From Thioalkalivibrio sp. (GTDB lineage Bacteria; Pseudomonadota; Gammaproteobacteria; Ectothiorhodospirales; Ectothiorhodospiraceae), in contig PWGH01000054.1 of assembly GCA_003555285.1 (NCBI GenBank), positions 1-32,365 of the forward strand: a DNA stretch of 32,365 nucleotides. Direction: 5' to 3'. Position 1 is the stretch's first letter. Every line of letters begins with the position of its first letter. The position numbers were made by a program, and so were the translations under genes. The notes under the pieces were generated by a model. That model was not told where the DNA came from, ran no database searches, and worked only from the letters and a program-made list of their open reading frames with translations. Below are positions 1 to 7,607 of the stretch, one piece after another.

Positions 1-402
1 CTGCGATGAATTAGGTAGACACCAAGCGTGTCGGTGGTGCCGTCTGTGCGAGGGCAACGGACGGGTTGTCCACCGCGCCAGGCGCTCCGCAAACACGTGA
101 ACCCGGTGCGCGAGGGCCGCGCGATGCCGGGTTCCATCAGCGGTCTATTGGTAAAAATACGATAATTTGGTGTGGAATACTACGGTTTTGTCCAGGACGC
201 CATCGGTCTCGTGGGCGTTGTCGCCTGCGAAGCTTTGGGGATCCGATGGCGTAGGACGTCGAGACGGAAAGCGGCGGCGCGTAACCGGTAGATTCTGCAG
301 GAGATATTTCTCGACAACCTTTTTTTGTCCTGGATAAGCCGCTCCAAAAAACAAAATGCGGTAGAACAGGCGGCATACGATCGTTCAGGATAGGAAGCCC
401 CG
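1..402. other. Region upstream of litR with no recognisable gene
   Basis: No reading frame here looks like a real protein on either strand. The short frames present have no ribosome binding site and no family resemblance. The last 100 bases are less GC-rich and probably hold the litR promoter, but no convincing -35/-10 pair was found. The 11-bp TnTAyA repeats seen at 21920-21947 are absent here, so direct autoregulation of litR through that motif is not supported. Confidence 0.5.
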
Positions 403-1329
403 ATGACCGAGGAATTTCCGGATTGGTCTATCAGTGCCGTCGCGCGCGAAATCGGATTGTCGGTGGATGTCTTACGCAAGTGGGAGAGTCGATACGGCTT
501 TCCGGCACCGCATCGGGATGCCAATGATGAACGAGTGTATCCAGCTTCCCAGGTGGATCGGCTGCGGCAGATCAAGCGCCTGATGGACAGCGGCCTACGC
601 CCCGCCCGTTTGATCAAAGAGGACGAGGCCGGATTGGCCCTGCTGCAGCTGCGTCAGCGACAAGCGCCGGAGGCGGCAGTCAATCTAGACGCGACATTGA
701 TGCGGGTGCGAAGCCAGGATCCCTACACATTGTATGAATATTTCCAGGGGAAGCTTCTGCGCCAGGGGCTGAGCGCCTTCATTGGGCAAACAGTCATCCC
801 GCTGACGGTAGCCATGGGTGAAGTCTGGATGCAAGGCGATTTGCCGGTTCATGAGGAGCACCTGTATACCCAAGCCTTGGGATCGGTCTTGCGGAGCGCC
901 ATCGTCAGCGTCGGCGGCTCTACTGCAAAGGGACGGCCTCGCGTCTTGTTGACCACGCTACCCGAGGAACGTCATGAACTCGGTTTATTGACGGTCGCCG
1001 CGATCCTGGCCTTGGACGGAGCCCAATGTCTGTTGCTGGGGTGTGAGACACCGATGCAGGATATTGCCGCGGCTGCATCGACGCATGCCGCCGATATTGT
1101 GGGCTTGTCGTTCAGCAGTCGGTATCCGATGCGTCCGATTGCGGCGACACTCGAGAGATTGAGCGTGCAGCTGGGTTCCAAAACCGAGATCTGGGTGGGC
1201 GGGGCGGGGGCCGCCCGATTGAACGCAACTCCGAATGGGGTGCGGGTGCTGCTTACCGCGCATGCCGCATTGGACGCCCTGGCGCGGTGGCGGGGCGTCC
1301 ATACGGGTTCGGGTGTTCAGCCCGACTGA
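403..1329 (+). CDS. litR: LitR/CarH-family B12-binding MerR transcriptional regulator
   Basis: This 308-residue protein has an N-terminal MerR winged helix (about residues 8-75; the stretch WSISAVAREIGLSVDVLRKW is typical). A helical cap and a B12-binding Rossmann domain follow (about 105-300). The light-sensor signature of CarH is complete: Trp142, then nine residues, then Glu152-His153, and an ExHxxG motif at 189-194 whose His191 would be the lower cobalt ligand. A GG pair lies at 266-267. Known family members bind adenosylcobalamin in the dark as tetramers on DNA, repress, and release on light. The ATG is preceded by TAGGAAG. The B12-contacting residues separate it from class II LitR proteins that have lost B12 binding. 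The likely target is the divergent promoter near 21930. The family call is firm; its light role here is inferred. Confidence 0.85.
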   Translation: MTEEFPDWSISAVAREIGLSVDVLRKWESRYGFPAPHRDANDERVYPASQVDRLRQIKRLMDSGLRPARLIKEDEAGLALLQLRQRQAPEAAVNLDATLMRVRSQDPYTLYEYFQGKLLRQGLSAFIGQTVIPLTVAMGEVWMQGDLPVHEEHLYTQALGSVLRSAIVSVGGSTAKGRPRVLLTTLPEERHELGLLTVAAILALDGAQCLLLGCETPMQDIAAAASTHAADIVGLSFSSRYPMRPIAATLERLSVQLGSKTEIWVGGAGAARLNATPNGVRVLLTAHAALDALARWRGVHTGSGVQPD

Positions 1330-1350
1330 TCGAGGCAGTCTTCGTCCCGG

Positions 1351-1437
1351 CCCCGGCAGTCGCGCCTTCGTTGTGCCTGGGCCCGGATAGCGGCACGCAT
1401 CGAGACTGCCGGGGGTCGACGCTTTTCGCTATCCGGG
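1351..1437. other. Two interleaved perfect 11-bp inverted repeats (pseudoknot-like)
   Basis: Arm A (CCCCGGCAGTC, 1351-1361) pairs with A' (GACTGCCGGGG, 1404-1414). Arm B (CCCGGATAGCG, 1382-1392) pairs with B' (CGCTATCCGGG, 1427-1437). The order is A-B-A'-B', so the two stems interlock as in an H-type pseudoknot, or they compete. Connecting segments are 20, 11 and 12 nt. It lies between the convergent litR and 1457-1897 genes, so it may work as a shared 3' end structure. There is no long T tract. Confidence 0.6.
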
Positions 1438-1456
1438 TTCGCGCAGCGAGGCCCGA

Positions 1457-1897
1457 TCAAGGCGTGGTGTAAACACCACGACGTGGGGACTCGAGGCGCC
1501 CCTGTCGTTTCAGGTACGCCAGGGTCTGGCTGATGTTTTTGGTATCAATGCCGGTCGCCTCAGCCTGCTCGCGGATTTCTCCAACGGTCATCTCTTGTTG
1601 GCTGGCCACGATATCGCAAAGCTTTTGGCTGATCGTGCCGGAGCCGGTCGCGCTGCGGCGCCGCGTACCGGCCGCCTGACGCTTTGGGGTTCCACCAAGT
1701 TCTTCGATCTCACGATCGATTTCGGCCAGTTCCTTTCGGTGACGCGCCTCCATTTCCTTGCGTTTCGCCTTCAACGCCTTGCGTTTCTCTTTGGATTCCT
1801 GTTGCCGGCGCTCGGCTTCCTCCTCCTCGCGGGCGCGCGCCAGGGCGTATAATTCCTCGGCGCTCAGATCGGCAATGGCCTTGTTCCTTTCGCTCAT
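1457..1897 (-). CDS. Coiled-coil and winged-helix protein of unknown function
   Basis: The 146-residue product starts MSERNKAIADL, chosen because GGGGAGA lies just upstream of this ATG; an upstream in-frame start at 1999 lacks such a site. Residues about 10-65 form a highly charged (Glu/Lys/Arg) helix, probably a coiled coil for oligomerisation. A basic linker follows (RRRSATGSG). The C-terminal 60 residues, from GTISQKLCDIV to the end, look like a winged helix that would read as helix, turn, helix (VGEIREQAEATGIDTKNISQ) and wing. This layout suggests a small DNA-binding protein, comparable in plan but not in sequence to nucleoid-associated proteins. It is convergent with litR. The function is not known; the domain reading is inference. 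Confidence 0.7.
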   Translation of the reverse strand: MSERNKAIADLSAEELYALARAREEEEAERRQQESKEKRKALKAKRKEMEARHRKELAEIDREIEELGGTPKRQAAGTRRRSATGSGTISQKLCDIVASQQEMTVGEIREQAEATGIDTKNISQTLAYLKRQGRLESPRRGVYTTP

Positions 1898-2070
1898 GAA
1901 GCAGTCTCCCCTGTTGTCGGATACTGTGTGATCCAAACCCATCGGCTTTGCTTGCGAGCCGCTTGCGAGCAATCTAATGGAAAGCGAAAAAATACACAAT
2001 CTCCTGCCTCAGGTCAGCAAGATGTCGATGCTGCGGCCTACTGCATGAAGCATTGCGAAGGAATAGGGGG

Positions 2071-2427
2071 ATGACAGACACCTGGATACTCTATTGGCTT
2101 GCCTGCGAACACCAGAAAACCTATGTCGGAATCACGAATGATCTGGCGAAGCGGTTCAAAACGCATCAGGCGGGTCGAGGCGGGCGATTCACACGGGCGT
2201 TCCGACCCACGGCCATTCTGGCGGTCCAGCCCTTCCCGGATCGAGCCTCTGCGAGTCGCGCGGAGCGGTGGTTGAAGGCGCAGGGTGTCGCCGGGAAACG
2301 CGCATGGGCCCGGAATCACCTGTCGGATCCCGCCGATCAAAGCAGTGTGCAGGCGATTGACCGAGAGGCCGTGCGACCCTTGCGCGAATCGGCAGAGCCG
2401 GGTGGGAACGCGGAACCCCCAAATTAA
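2071..2427 (+). CDS. GIY-YIG domain protein (UPF0213/YhbQ-like endonuclease)
   Basis: The 118-residue protein is a single GIY-YIG nuclease domain. The two signature strands appear as ILYWL and TYVGI, followed by the conserved Arg-containing helix (DLAKRFKTHQAG) and a C-terminal stretch with A-x-x-x-E-R-W-L-K. The ATG at 2071 was chosen because AAGGA ends 8 bases before it; a TTG at 2053 is possible. Stand-alone proteins of this class are short (about 90-120 residues) and some are structure-specific nucleases; substrates are mostly unknown. The C-terminal 30 residues are low in conservation. It stands immediately upstream of the degenerate kinase region. Confidence 0.8.
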   Translation: MTDTWILYWLACEHQKTYVGITNDLAKRFKTHQAGRGGRFTRAFRPTAILAVQPFPDRASASRAERWLKAQGVAGKRAWARNHLSDPADQSSVQAIDREAVRPLRESAEPGGNAEPPN

Positions 2428-2509
2428 GGTCAGCGCACCGTTGATCCTTCAGTGCCTGTGCACAGGTCAGCGACGCAGCTCGCAGCCGATCTTCACCGTT
2501 TTGTTGAGC

Positions 2510-3096
2510 GGCCTGTCATTGGCCCCTTTGCGCGAGACCGCGCTCGAGCAGACGGCCGATGCCTTGATCACTGCCGATCGCCAGCGCGACATCGAGTACG
2601 TGAATTCCTCCTTCGAGTCCCTCACCGGCTATACAAAGAACGAGGTGATCGGCCAGAGCACCCACGTGCTACGTTCCGGCTTCCATGACGTCGATTTCTA
2701 TAAGGAGTTGTGGACGGCGCTCAATGCGGGTAAGGCCTTTCGTGGTGTGTTGGTCAACCGCAAGAAAGATGGCAGCCTGTACCATGAACAACGCAGCATC
2801 AGCCCGCTGAAGGACGCTGTGGGACAGGTTACGCACTACATCTCGACGGGTCACGACATCACCGAATTGGTCGAGGCGCAACGCCAGCATCGACTGCATC
2901 AGGCCGAACTGACGCATGTCGGCCGCCTGAGCACGCTGGGCGAGATGACCTCCGGTCTCGCCCACGAACTGAATCAGCCGCTTTGCGCGTAAGGGCGACA
3001 TGCACCAGTGACCGGTTGCGCTCGCGGAGATCATCAACGAAGTCGCGGTCTTCATTCGCGCCGAGGCCGGTCAGAATCTGGTCAAGTTGCAGGTGA
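2510..3096 (+). pseudogene. Remnant of FixL-like PAS sensor histidine kinase
   Basis: A PAS domain with C-terminal PAC motif is readable from about 2540 (ALEQTADALITADRQRDIEY) to about 2870, followed by a HisKA start whose H-box is intact (LAHELNQPL). A TAA at 2990-2992 ends the frame four residues after the H-box region. A second short piece, ALAEIINEVAVFIRAEAG (3018-3071 and on to about 3095), matches the segment between HisKA and the ATPase domain of FixL/TtrS-type kinases, but in a different frame. Roughly 40-50 residues between the pieces and the whole ATPase domain are missing. No good start codon or ribosome site is evident at the 5' end. The gene is therefore broken. It is followed directly by remnants of a FixJ-like partner. 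Confidence 0.8.
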
Positions 3097-3449
3097 ATGA
3101 GTGGCCTGGATCTGCAGGACAGCCTGCAGGCAAGGCAGGTCAATCTGCCCGTGATCGTGATCACCGGACATGGCGACGTCCCGATCACGGTCCGCGCGAT
3201 GAAGGCCGGGGCCTTCGAGTTTCTGCAAAAGCCCTTCAATGATCAGGTGCTGCTGGATGCGATCCATGCGGGGCTCGAAAAATACAGTGCCGTCTGGGAT
3301 CAGGCGAGTCGTGCCAATCGAGTCCAGGAGAGCCTGAGCGCACTCACCCCGCGGGAGAAGGAAGTCCTGGCGCGTCTGGGTCATGGCAAGGCGAACAAGA
3401 TGGTGGCCTATGACATGGGCCTGTCGGGGCGCACCGTGGAGGGTTATCG
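3097..3449 (+). pseudogene. Remnant of FixJ-family response regulator
   Basis: From MSGLDLQDSLQ onward this matches the receiver domain of FixJ/TtrR proteins (LPVIVITGHGDVPITVRAMK, then the conserved Lys in FLQKPFND), a linker, and a LuxR-type HTH (LTPREKEVLARLGHGKANK). The first about 50 residues, including the phosphorylated Asp, are absent; an in-frame TGA immediately precedes the first Met. The homology stops inside the last HTH helix (GRTVEGYR) at about 3449, where the sequence switches to an mfnB remnant read on the opposite strand. Both ends are thus lost. It was probably the cognate regulator of the broken kinase upstream. Confidence 0.85.
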
Positions 3450-3871
3450 ATCCAGCATCACTCCGGTAAAGCCGGCGCGAGCCAGTTGCGGCAGTACCCG
3501 GACATCGGGGTTCAGGTCGGCGAACAGGACGGCGATGAGGGCACTGCCTTGCTGGATTTGCGGCGCCAGAGCGCTCAAGGTGCCTTCGAGATCGCCATCG
3601 GGAAAAAGGCCGAGCTTCAGGAAGTCAGTCCCCAAGGCCGCCCGGTCGCGTACGGCGTCCACGATCGGTCCGGGTAGTAGCGGCTGATCGCCTATGGTGG
3701 CACTGACCGGACGCCGATGGTCGATATATTCGATCACCTCGCGCAACACGGGAAGGTCTACAGCGCCCAAGGCCCCCTGGCACGGATCCTTCAGGTCAAT
3801 GAATCCGCCCCGTTGTTGAGGGCGATCTCTGCTTCCTGCAGGTTGCAGACGCTGGCGAGAAAACGGGTCAT
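3450..3871 (-). pseudogene. mfnB: Truncated, frameshifted mfnB (4-HFC-P synthase, DUF556)
   Basis: Reading leftward from an ATG at 3871, MTRFLASVCNLQEAEIALN is a typical MfnB N-terminus. One base is missing near 3801, after which the frame resumes as IDLKDPCQGALGAVDLPV and runs through PVSATIGDQPLLPGPIVDAV and LGTDFLKLGLFPDG to GFTGVMLD at 3450. About 140 of the usual about 235 residues remain, so the C-terminal part is gone. MfnB makes (5-formylfuran-3-yl)methyl phosphate for methanofuran, used with tetrahydromethanopterin in formaldehyde oxidation of methylotrophs. The remnant points to C1 metabolism in the ancestry. It is fused tail to tail with the FixJ remnant. The family call is from remembered sequence features and should be searched. 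Confidence 0.75.
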
Positions 3872-4248
3872 CAGACGGGGTCCGTATCGATGTTCACCGT
3901 TGCGTGACACGCAGAGGTGTCACGCAGCAGGTCAGAGGCCCTGTTCCCGGATGGCTTCACGGTCATTCCGGAGTCAGCGGCAACCGCGGGGAGCGGCGAA
4001 GTGGCTGGCGGGTGCCTTTGGGCACGTTCGTTCCGATGTCGACACTCAAAAATCCATGGGGTTGGGGTGCGCGAAAGCCGCGCGCGGCAGTGAATTCAGT
4101 GTCGATGGTCCGGGGGATGTCGTCAGGCGCCTGCGGCGTCGAAAGAGCTGCTCGGAGCCGCGGGTTCTTGATCGGCGGGAGCGGGTTGGCGATTGCCATG
4201 ACGCCGTGGTATTTCTCATGATCCGTTGCCAGGCAGAAGAGGTCACCC
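3872..4248. other. Gene-poor stretch between mfnB remnant and membrane protein gene
   Basis: No convincing gene. A leftward frame at 3963-4250 (containing MAIANPLPPIKNPRLRAALS) has no recognisable family and no ribosome site. Given the adjacent broken genes it may be another decayed coding region, but this cannot be shown from the sequence. Confidence 0.4.
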
Positions 4249-5022
4249 ATGGAAGAGGACCGCGAATCGAAGCTGCAGCCACACGCCCCGGACTCCGTGG
4301 GGGATACCCTTGCCGCAATCTTCGGCGGTTATGGGAGACTCTTCGGCCCCCTGTTGATCGTGGCCCTGATGCTCGGTGTATTGAATGCCGTCACCGATGT
4401 CCTGCAACTGGAAGGCATGGCTGGGATGCAAGACCAGGAACCGCCGGGGGCACTCTTTGTGCTGGCCACGCTGGCGACGTGGCTGGGCTCCTCTTATTTC
4501 TGGACGGTGGCCCTGCTGCGGGCGGACAGCGTGTACCGCGACGGGCGAGTGGGCGGTGAATTCACCCGAGCCTGGCGTCTTGTGCTCCCGGTGGCGGTCT
4601 ACCTGCTCCTTTACCTGGTGCTGACGCTGATCGGCACGATCCTGCTGCTGCTTCCGGGGCTCTTTCTCTCGGTGTTGCTGATGCCCGGGGTCATGCTCAT
4701 CGTGCTGCGGGATGCGGCGATCATCCGCGCCCTGAAGGATGCTGCTGCGCTGGTCTGGGGCAGTTGGTGGTTCAGCCTCGGCGTTCTGCTGGTGGTGTTT
4801 CTGGTTGCCGCCATTCCGATGCTGGCCGCCGAGGCGATGGCGGCCGGGTTGCGGCAGTCTCCGAGTGCTGCGGAGCAGGTGACCGCGGCCCTGTTAACCA
4901 TCGGGGCTGTGGTGGTGGTCCTTCCGCTGACCACCTCGATGTTCTACATCCTGTTGCATGCCCTCGAGGCGCGCAAGACCAATGCCGTCATGGAACGCCG
5001 GATCCTGAAGGAGCGCTCCTGA
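4249..5022 (+). CDS. YciC/BPSS1780-like polytopic inner-membrane protein
   Basis: This 257-residue protein has a polar N-terminus and about six hydrophobic segments (around residues 30-50, 67-90, 105-130, 132-158, 180-200 and 215-240). The loop containing VMLIVLRDAAIIRALKDAAA followed by LVWGSWWF resembles the Ala/Ser-rich amphipathic loop of the YciC (UPF0259) and glycerophosphodiesterase-membrane-domain families, whose function is poorly known. The ATG is preceded by AGAGG six bases upstream. It stands alone between degenerate DNA and a long non-coding stretch. The family assignment rests on topology and this loop, so it is tentative; that it is an integral membrane protein is clear. Confidence 0.7.
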   Translation: MEEDRESKLQPHAPDSVGDTLAAIFGGYGRLFGPLLIVALMLGVLNAVTDVLQLEGMAGMQDQEPPGALFVLATLATWLGSSYFWTVALLRADSVYRDGRVGGEFTRAWRLVLPVAVYLLLYLVLTLIGTILLLLPGLFLSVLLMPGVMLIVLRDAAIIRALKDAAALVWGSWWFSLGVLLVVFLVAAIPMLAAEAMAAGLRQSPSAAEQVTAALLTIGAVVVVLPLTTSMFYILLHALEARKTNAVMERRILKERS

Positions 5023-5465
5023 AGCCGTCTGGCCCGCTCTGATACCGATCGAGCGATCGGTGAAGACCATCGTGGACATTATCGATCAGATCCCGGCGGC
5101 GGCCCATCAGAAGAACATAGTGGTGGATGAGAGCAACCGCAATGGTGCAGATCTCGGATGGCGCCGGACCGTCGGCGACCAGCACGGATCGGGTCGATGT
5201 GGCGTCTCAGGATTTGAAGCGGGTAGGTCTGGGTTGCAGATGACACTGTCCCAGTTTCGTCTTTTTCGTCTTTGTTTCACCCATGCCGATGCGTGTTGGG
5301 TAGCGAGGAGGCGATACGCGCAGGGCTGCATCGGATGTTACTTGGGTTGGTTGGAGGGTGCCGGTGCTGTCCGTTTTCGCCGCGGAGGCTGGGGATGATA
5401 GGCGGGGTATTATTACCTATTTAGGAGCCGCGATCCTGCTGTTTTCCTATTCTTCATCCACCATG
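5023..5465. other. Non-coding stretch downstream of the membrane protein gene
   Basis: No convincing gene on either strand. Short frames exist at 5060-5398 (+) and 4988-5185 (-), but neither has a ribosome site nor a family resemblance. Composition drifts to lower GC after about 5230. Confidence 0.4.
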
Positions 5466-5498
5466 CTTCATCCATCGGGTCCGAGCCGATGGATGAAG
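5466..5498. repeat. Perfect 13-bp inverted repeat, 7-base loop
   Basis: CTTCATCCATCGG at 5466-5478 is exactly complementary to CCGATGGATGAAG at 5486-5498. It follows a partial copy of its own left arm (CTTCATCCA at 5453-5461). It lies 40 bases past the csp stop codon. It has no T tract on either side, so it is a strong hairpin or binding-site dyad rather than a standard terminator. Confidence 0.65.
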
Positions 5499-5504
5499 CT
5501 GACA

Positions 5505-5527
5505 CGGTGCAGGCGACGCCTGCACCG
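5505..5527 (-). terminator. Putative 3' hairpin of the cold-shock gene
   Basis: CGGTGCAGG (5505-5513) pairs with CCTGCACCG (5519-5527) around a 5-base loop. It begins 10 bases after the csp stop codon in the leftward transcript. No U tract follows, so it may protect the mRNA end or act with the 13-bp hairpin at 5466-5498 rather than terminate by itself. Confidence 0.4.
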
Positions 5528-5537
5528 GACCGCAGTC

Positions 5538-5741
5538 TCACAGCGCCTTTACGGAGCCTGCGGCAAGGCCCTTCGGAGTCTGCTGGATCTCGAAAGAGAC
5601 GCTCTGACCTTCTGCTAAGGTCTTGAAGCCGCCGCCTTCAATGGCCGAGAAATGCACGAAGACGTCCTTGCCGCCGTCATCCGGAGTGATGAATCCAAAG
5701 CCCTTGCTTTCGTTAAACCACTTGACGATACCCGTGTTCAT
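5538..5741 (-). CDS. CspA-family cold-shock protein
   Basis: The 67-residue protein is a single cold-shock domain, the normal length for the family. RNP1 (KGFGFI) and RNP2 (VFVHF) are intact, and the start [14 protein letters not shown] is canonical. Such proteins are OB-fold RNA/ssDNA chaperones that melt mRNA structure. The ATG at 5741 is preferred over a GTG at 5747 because GAGG lies 9 bases before it. A near-consensus sigma-70 promoter at 5868-5896 gives a leader of roughly 120 bases, which matches the long structured leaders of regulated csp mRNAs. Two hairpins follow the stop codon. Which paralogue it is, and whether it is cold induced, cannot be told from sequence. Confidence 0.95.
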   Translation of the reverse strand: MNTGIVKWFNESKGFGFITPDDGGKDVFVHFSAIEGGGFKTLAEGQSVSFEIQQTPKGLAAGSVKAL

Positions 5742-5867
5742 AATCACACACCTCGTTAACTAGAGAATAAGTTTTAAATGCGAAAGGCAGCGCCGGCAGG
5801 TCGGTAGAAGCAAGGATTGGGTCCGAAGCTTCCCCTGGATTTCTTTCAGCGACCCTTCACGGCTTCG

Positions 5868-5896
5868 ACTATAAGCAGCCACGGAAATGACGTCAA
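5868..5896 (-). promoter_or_regulatory. Sigma-70 promoter of the cold-shock gene
   Basis: On the minus strand TTGACG (5891-5896) and TATAGT (5868-5873) are separated by exactly 17 bases. Each box matches consensus at five of six positions. Transcription would start near 5861, about 120 bases before the csp start codon. Confidence 0.75.
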
Positions 5897-6530
5897 CAGA
5901 CCAGCGGTGCTTTTTCTGGGTTCAGGGGCGCGGGTAGGGTTCATTGTTAGTCCTGTGATCTGGACGAACCGCTTCCGAACCGCTTCAAATCTAGCCTTCT
6001 GTGATGCCAGCCACTATTTTAGGGTAAGAATGCTTGGGTAATTATCCCCCCGTTTATATGTTGGGTACATATCCGGGATACACCGACCCTTTCGGCTCGA
6101 AATCCGGCCTGATATAAGTTTGGCATTGGTAACATCCCGACCTCGCCAATCTTCGCTCGACCTTGGGGTTCGCCGGCAAGGTCGCGATTGCCAACCACGG
6201 GCTGTGGGGTTGTGGCGGCTCGTGGCCGCGGGCGACTGAGGTGCGCCGGCATGCATGCCCCGGATGGGCGCAGCGGGTTCCGGGCTGGGCGCAACGCAAC
6301 GGAGGCCGCGACGCAGGATCGTTTCCTCCCTGAGGACCGCTACTGTGCGGCGTGTATCGACTGTGCCGCCGTGATTCCGGCCCGGAGGGGTAAAACTACC
6401 CAGTTTGCATCGCCGTGGTGGGGCCTTCATTAGCAGTCTATTATTTAAGGAAAGGGTTCTGAACCACACGCGCTCGCAGCGAGGTGCGGTGCTTCAGGCA
6501 ACCCCGAGGCAGTGGTACGGAGATGCGAAC
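5897..6530. other. Long intergenic region between csp and pilZ-like gene
   Basis: No credible gene was found over about 630 bases. Overlapping frames at 6014-6469 (-) and 6188-6433 (+) look like random translation of GC-rich DNA. It holds a perfect short inverted repeat (ATATGT at 6056-6061, ACATAT at 6067-6072, 5-base spacer). A structured RNA could lie here but no known family was recognised. Confidence 0.4.
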
Positions 6531-6869
6531 ATGGAACAGGACGACGAGGACGATTGTATCTGGGTGCGAACCGAGGTCTGGCTGGATCCTGGGGATGGCG
6601 TCCCGATCAAGGTGCAGACCCGGAAATTCTGCGCCCACGGCGCGTTTCTGGATTACACCGGACCGACCCATGAAGGGCGTGTCGGCGTCGTGTTTCCGGA
6701 GCCGGGGGTTCAAGTCGGAGGGGGGCATGCGGTCGATGGCACGGTGATTCGTCGAGGTCCGGACGGCATTTGGGTTCGATTCAATCAGGCGATTCGCTCG
6801 CCCGCCGAGATGCTGATGCGCAACGGGCTCGGGTCGGTACCGGGTAAGCCCGGGCCACCCGAGGCCTAG
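6531..6869 (+). CDS. Short PilZ-like domain protein
   Basis: The 112-residue product starts MEQDDEDDCIWVRTEVWLD. GGAG lies 8 bases upstream of this ATG, and an in-frame extension to 6405 has no such site. It is clearly paralogous to the protein at 27462-27824: both share VEVWLD/TEVWLD, a C-x-x-GAF-(L/I)-(D/E)-YTGP motif and PDGIWVRF near the end. The GAF-YTG segment sits where PilZ domains carry (D/N)xSxxG, but the polar Asp/Asn is replaced by Cys and the N-terminal RxxxR is not obvious. It may therefore be a non-canonical c-di-GMP-binding domain or only share the fold. Its TAG stop overlaps the stop of the convergent rhomboid gene within CTAG. Confidence 0.65.
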   Translation: MEQDDEDDCIWVRTEVWLDPGDGVPIKVQTRKFCAHGAFLDYTGPTHEGRVGVVFPEPGVQVGGGHAVDGTVIRRGPDGIWVRFNQAIRSPAEMLMRNGLGSVPGKPGPPEA

Positions 6870-7519
6870 CGGTCGGAAGAATCCTCTTCTTCATCCTCCC
6901 AGTCGTAGTGGGTGCTGACCGGTAGGGGATCGCGGTCGTACAGGAACCAGCCACACAATGCGCCGACGACAGCCCCGAACAGGTGCGCCTCGAAGGAGAT
7001 TCCCGGTGCTGCGGGAAAGATGCCCCAGAGCATGCTGCCGTACAGAAACAGCACGATGAGGGTGAAGGCGATCGACAGTGCATCGCGACGGCGGATGCCG
7101 ATCACCACCGCAAAGAACATCAGACCGTGGGTCAGACCGCTCGCGCCGATGTGCAGGGCCTCGCGCGCAAACAGCCAGACGCCCAGACCGCCCACGAGCC
7201 AGATCAGCACCAGGGCGGTGCGCGTGGCACGGGGAAAGCCGTAGAGGGTAATCACGCCCAGAACCCAGAGGCTGGAGGCATTGGCGAGCAGGTGGCCCCA
7301 GGACCCGTGGATCAGTGGCGCCGTGAGGATGCCCAAGGCGCCGAGCCCGTCCCGCGGCAGGATGCCCAGGCGGGACAACGGGAGGCCAAGCAGCATCTGC
7401 AGGGCATGGATGAAGATCAGCAGGGCGACCCAGCCCAGCGGCCAGAGCAGGGCTTGCCGGATGCGTTCGCGTTCTGCCCTCGGATCTGCCGGCGGTGCCG
7501 GTCGACGCAGGTTCAGCAT
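6866..7519 (-). CDS. Rhomboid-family intramembrane serine protease
   Basis: The 217-residue protein has an N-terminal cytoplasmic segment and about six membrane helices. The catalytic pair is visible: Ser127 in GASG and His179 in FEAHLFGAVVG. The accessory HxxxxHxxxN motif is present (His71, His76, Asn80 in HGSWGHLLAN). This marks it as an active-type rhomboid that would cut membrane substrates within the bilayer. The acidic C-terminal tail (DWEDEEEDSSDR) is unusual and cytoplasmic. The ATG at 7519 has only a weak ribosome site. The gene ends inside the stop codon of the convergent PilZ-like gene. Substrates are unknown. Confidence 0.9.
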   Translation of the reverse strand: MLNLRRPAPPADPRAERERIRQALLWPLGWVALLIFIHALQMLLGLPLSRLGILPRDGLGALGILTAPLIHGSWGHLLANASSLWVLGVITLYGFPRATRTALVLIWLVGGLGVWLFAREALHIGASGLTHGLMFFAVVIGIRRRDALSIAFTLIVLFLYGSMLWGIFPAAPGISFEAHLFGAVVGALCGWFLYDRDPLPVSTHYDWEDEEEDSSDR

Positions 7520-7607
7520 GGACCCAACATGCCATGCCGCCCACTGATGTCCAATGCCCGCGCAACGCGCCGTGCCACGGAATCGTCCGGATCGGCGGTT
7601 CGGCCCC

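Noticed and set aside
3963..4250. Leftward frame of 95 residues beside the mfnB remnant
   Set aside because: No family resemblance, no ribosome site; it may be decayed DNA, but a gene call is not justified.
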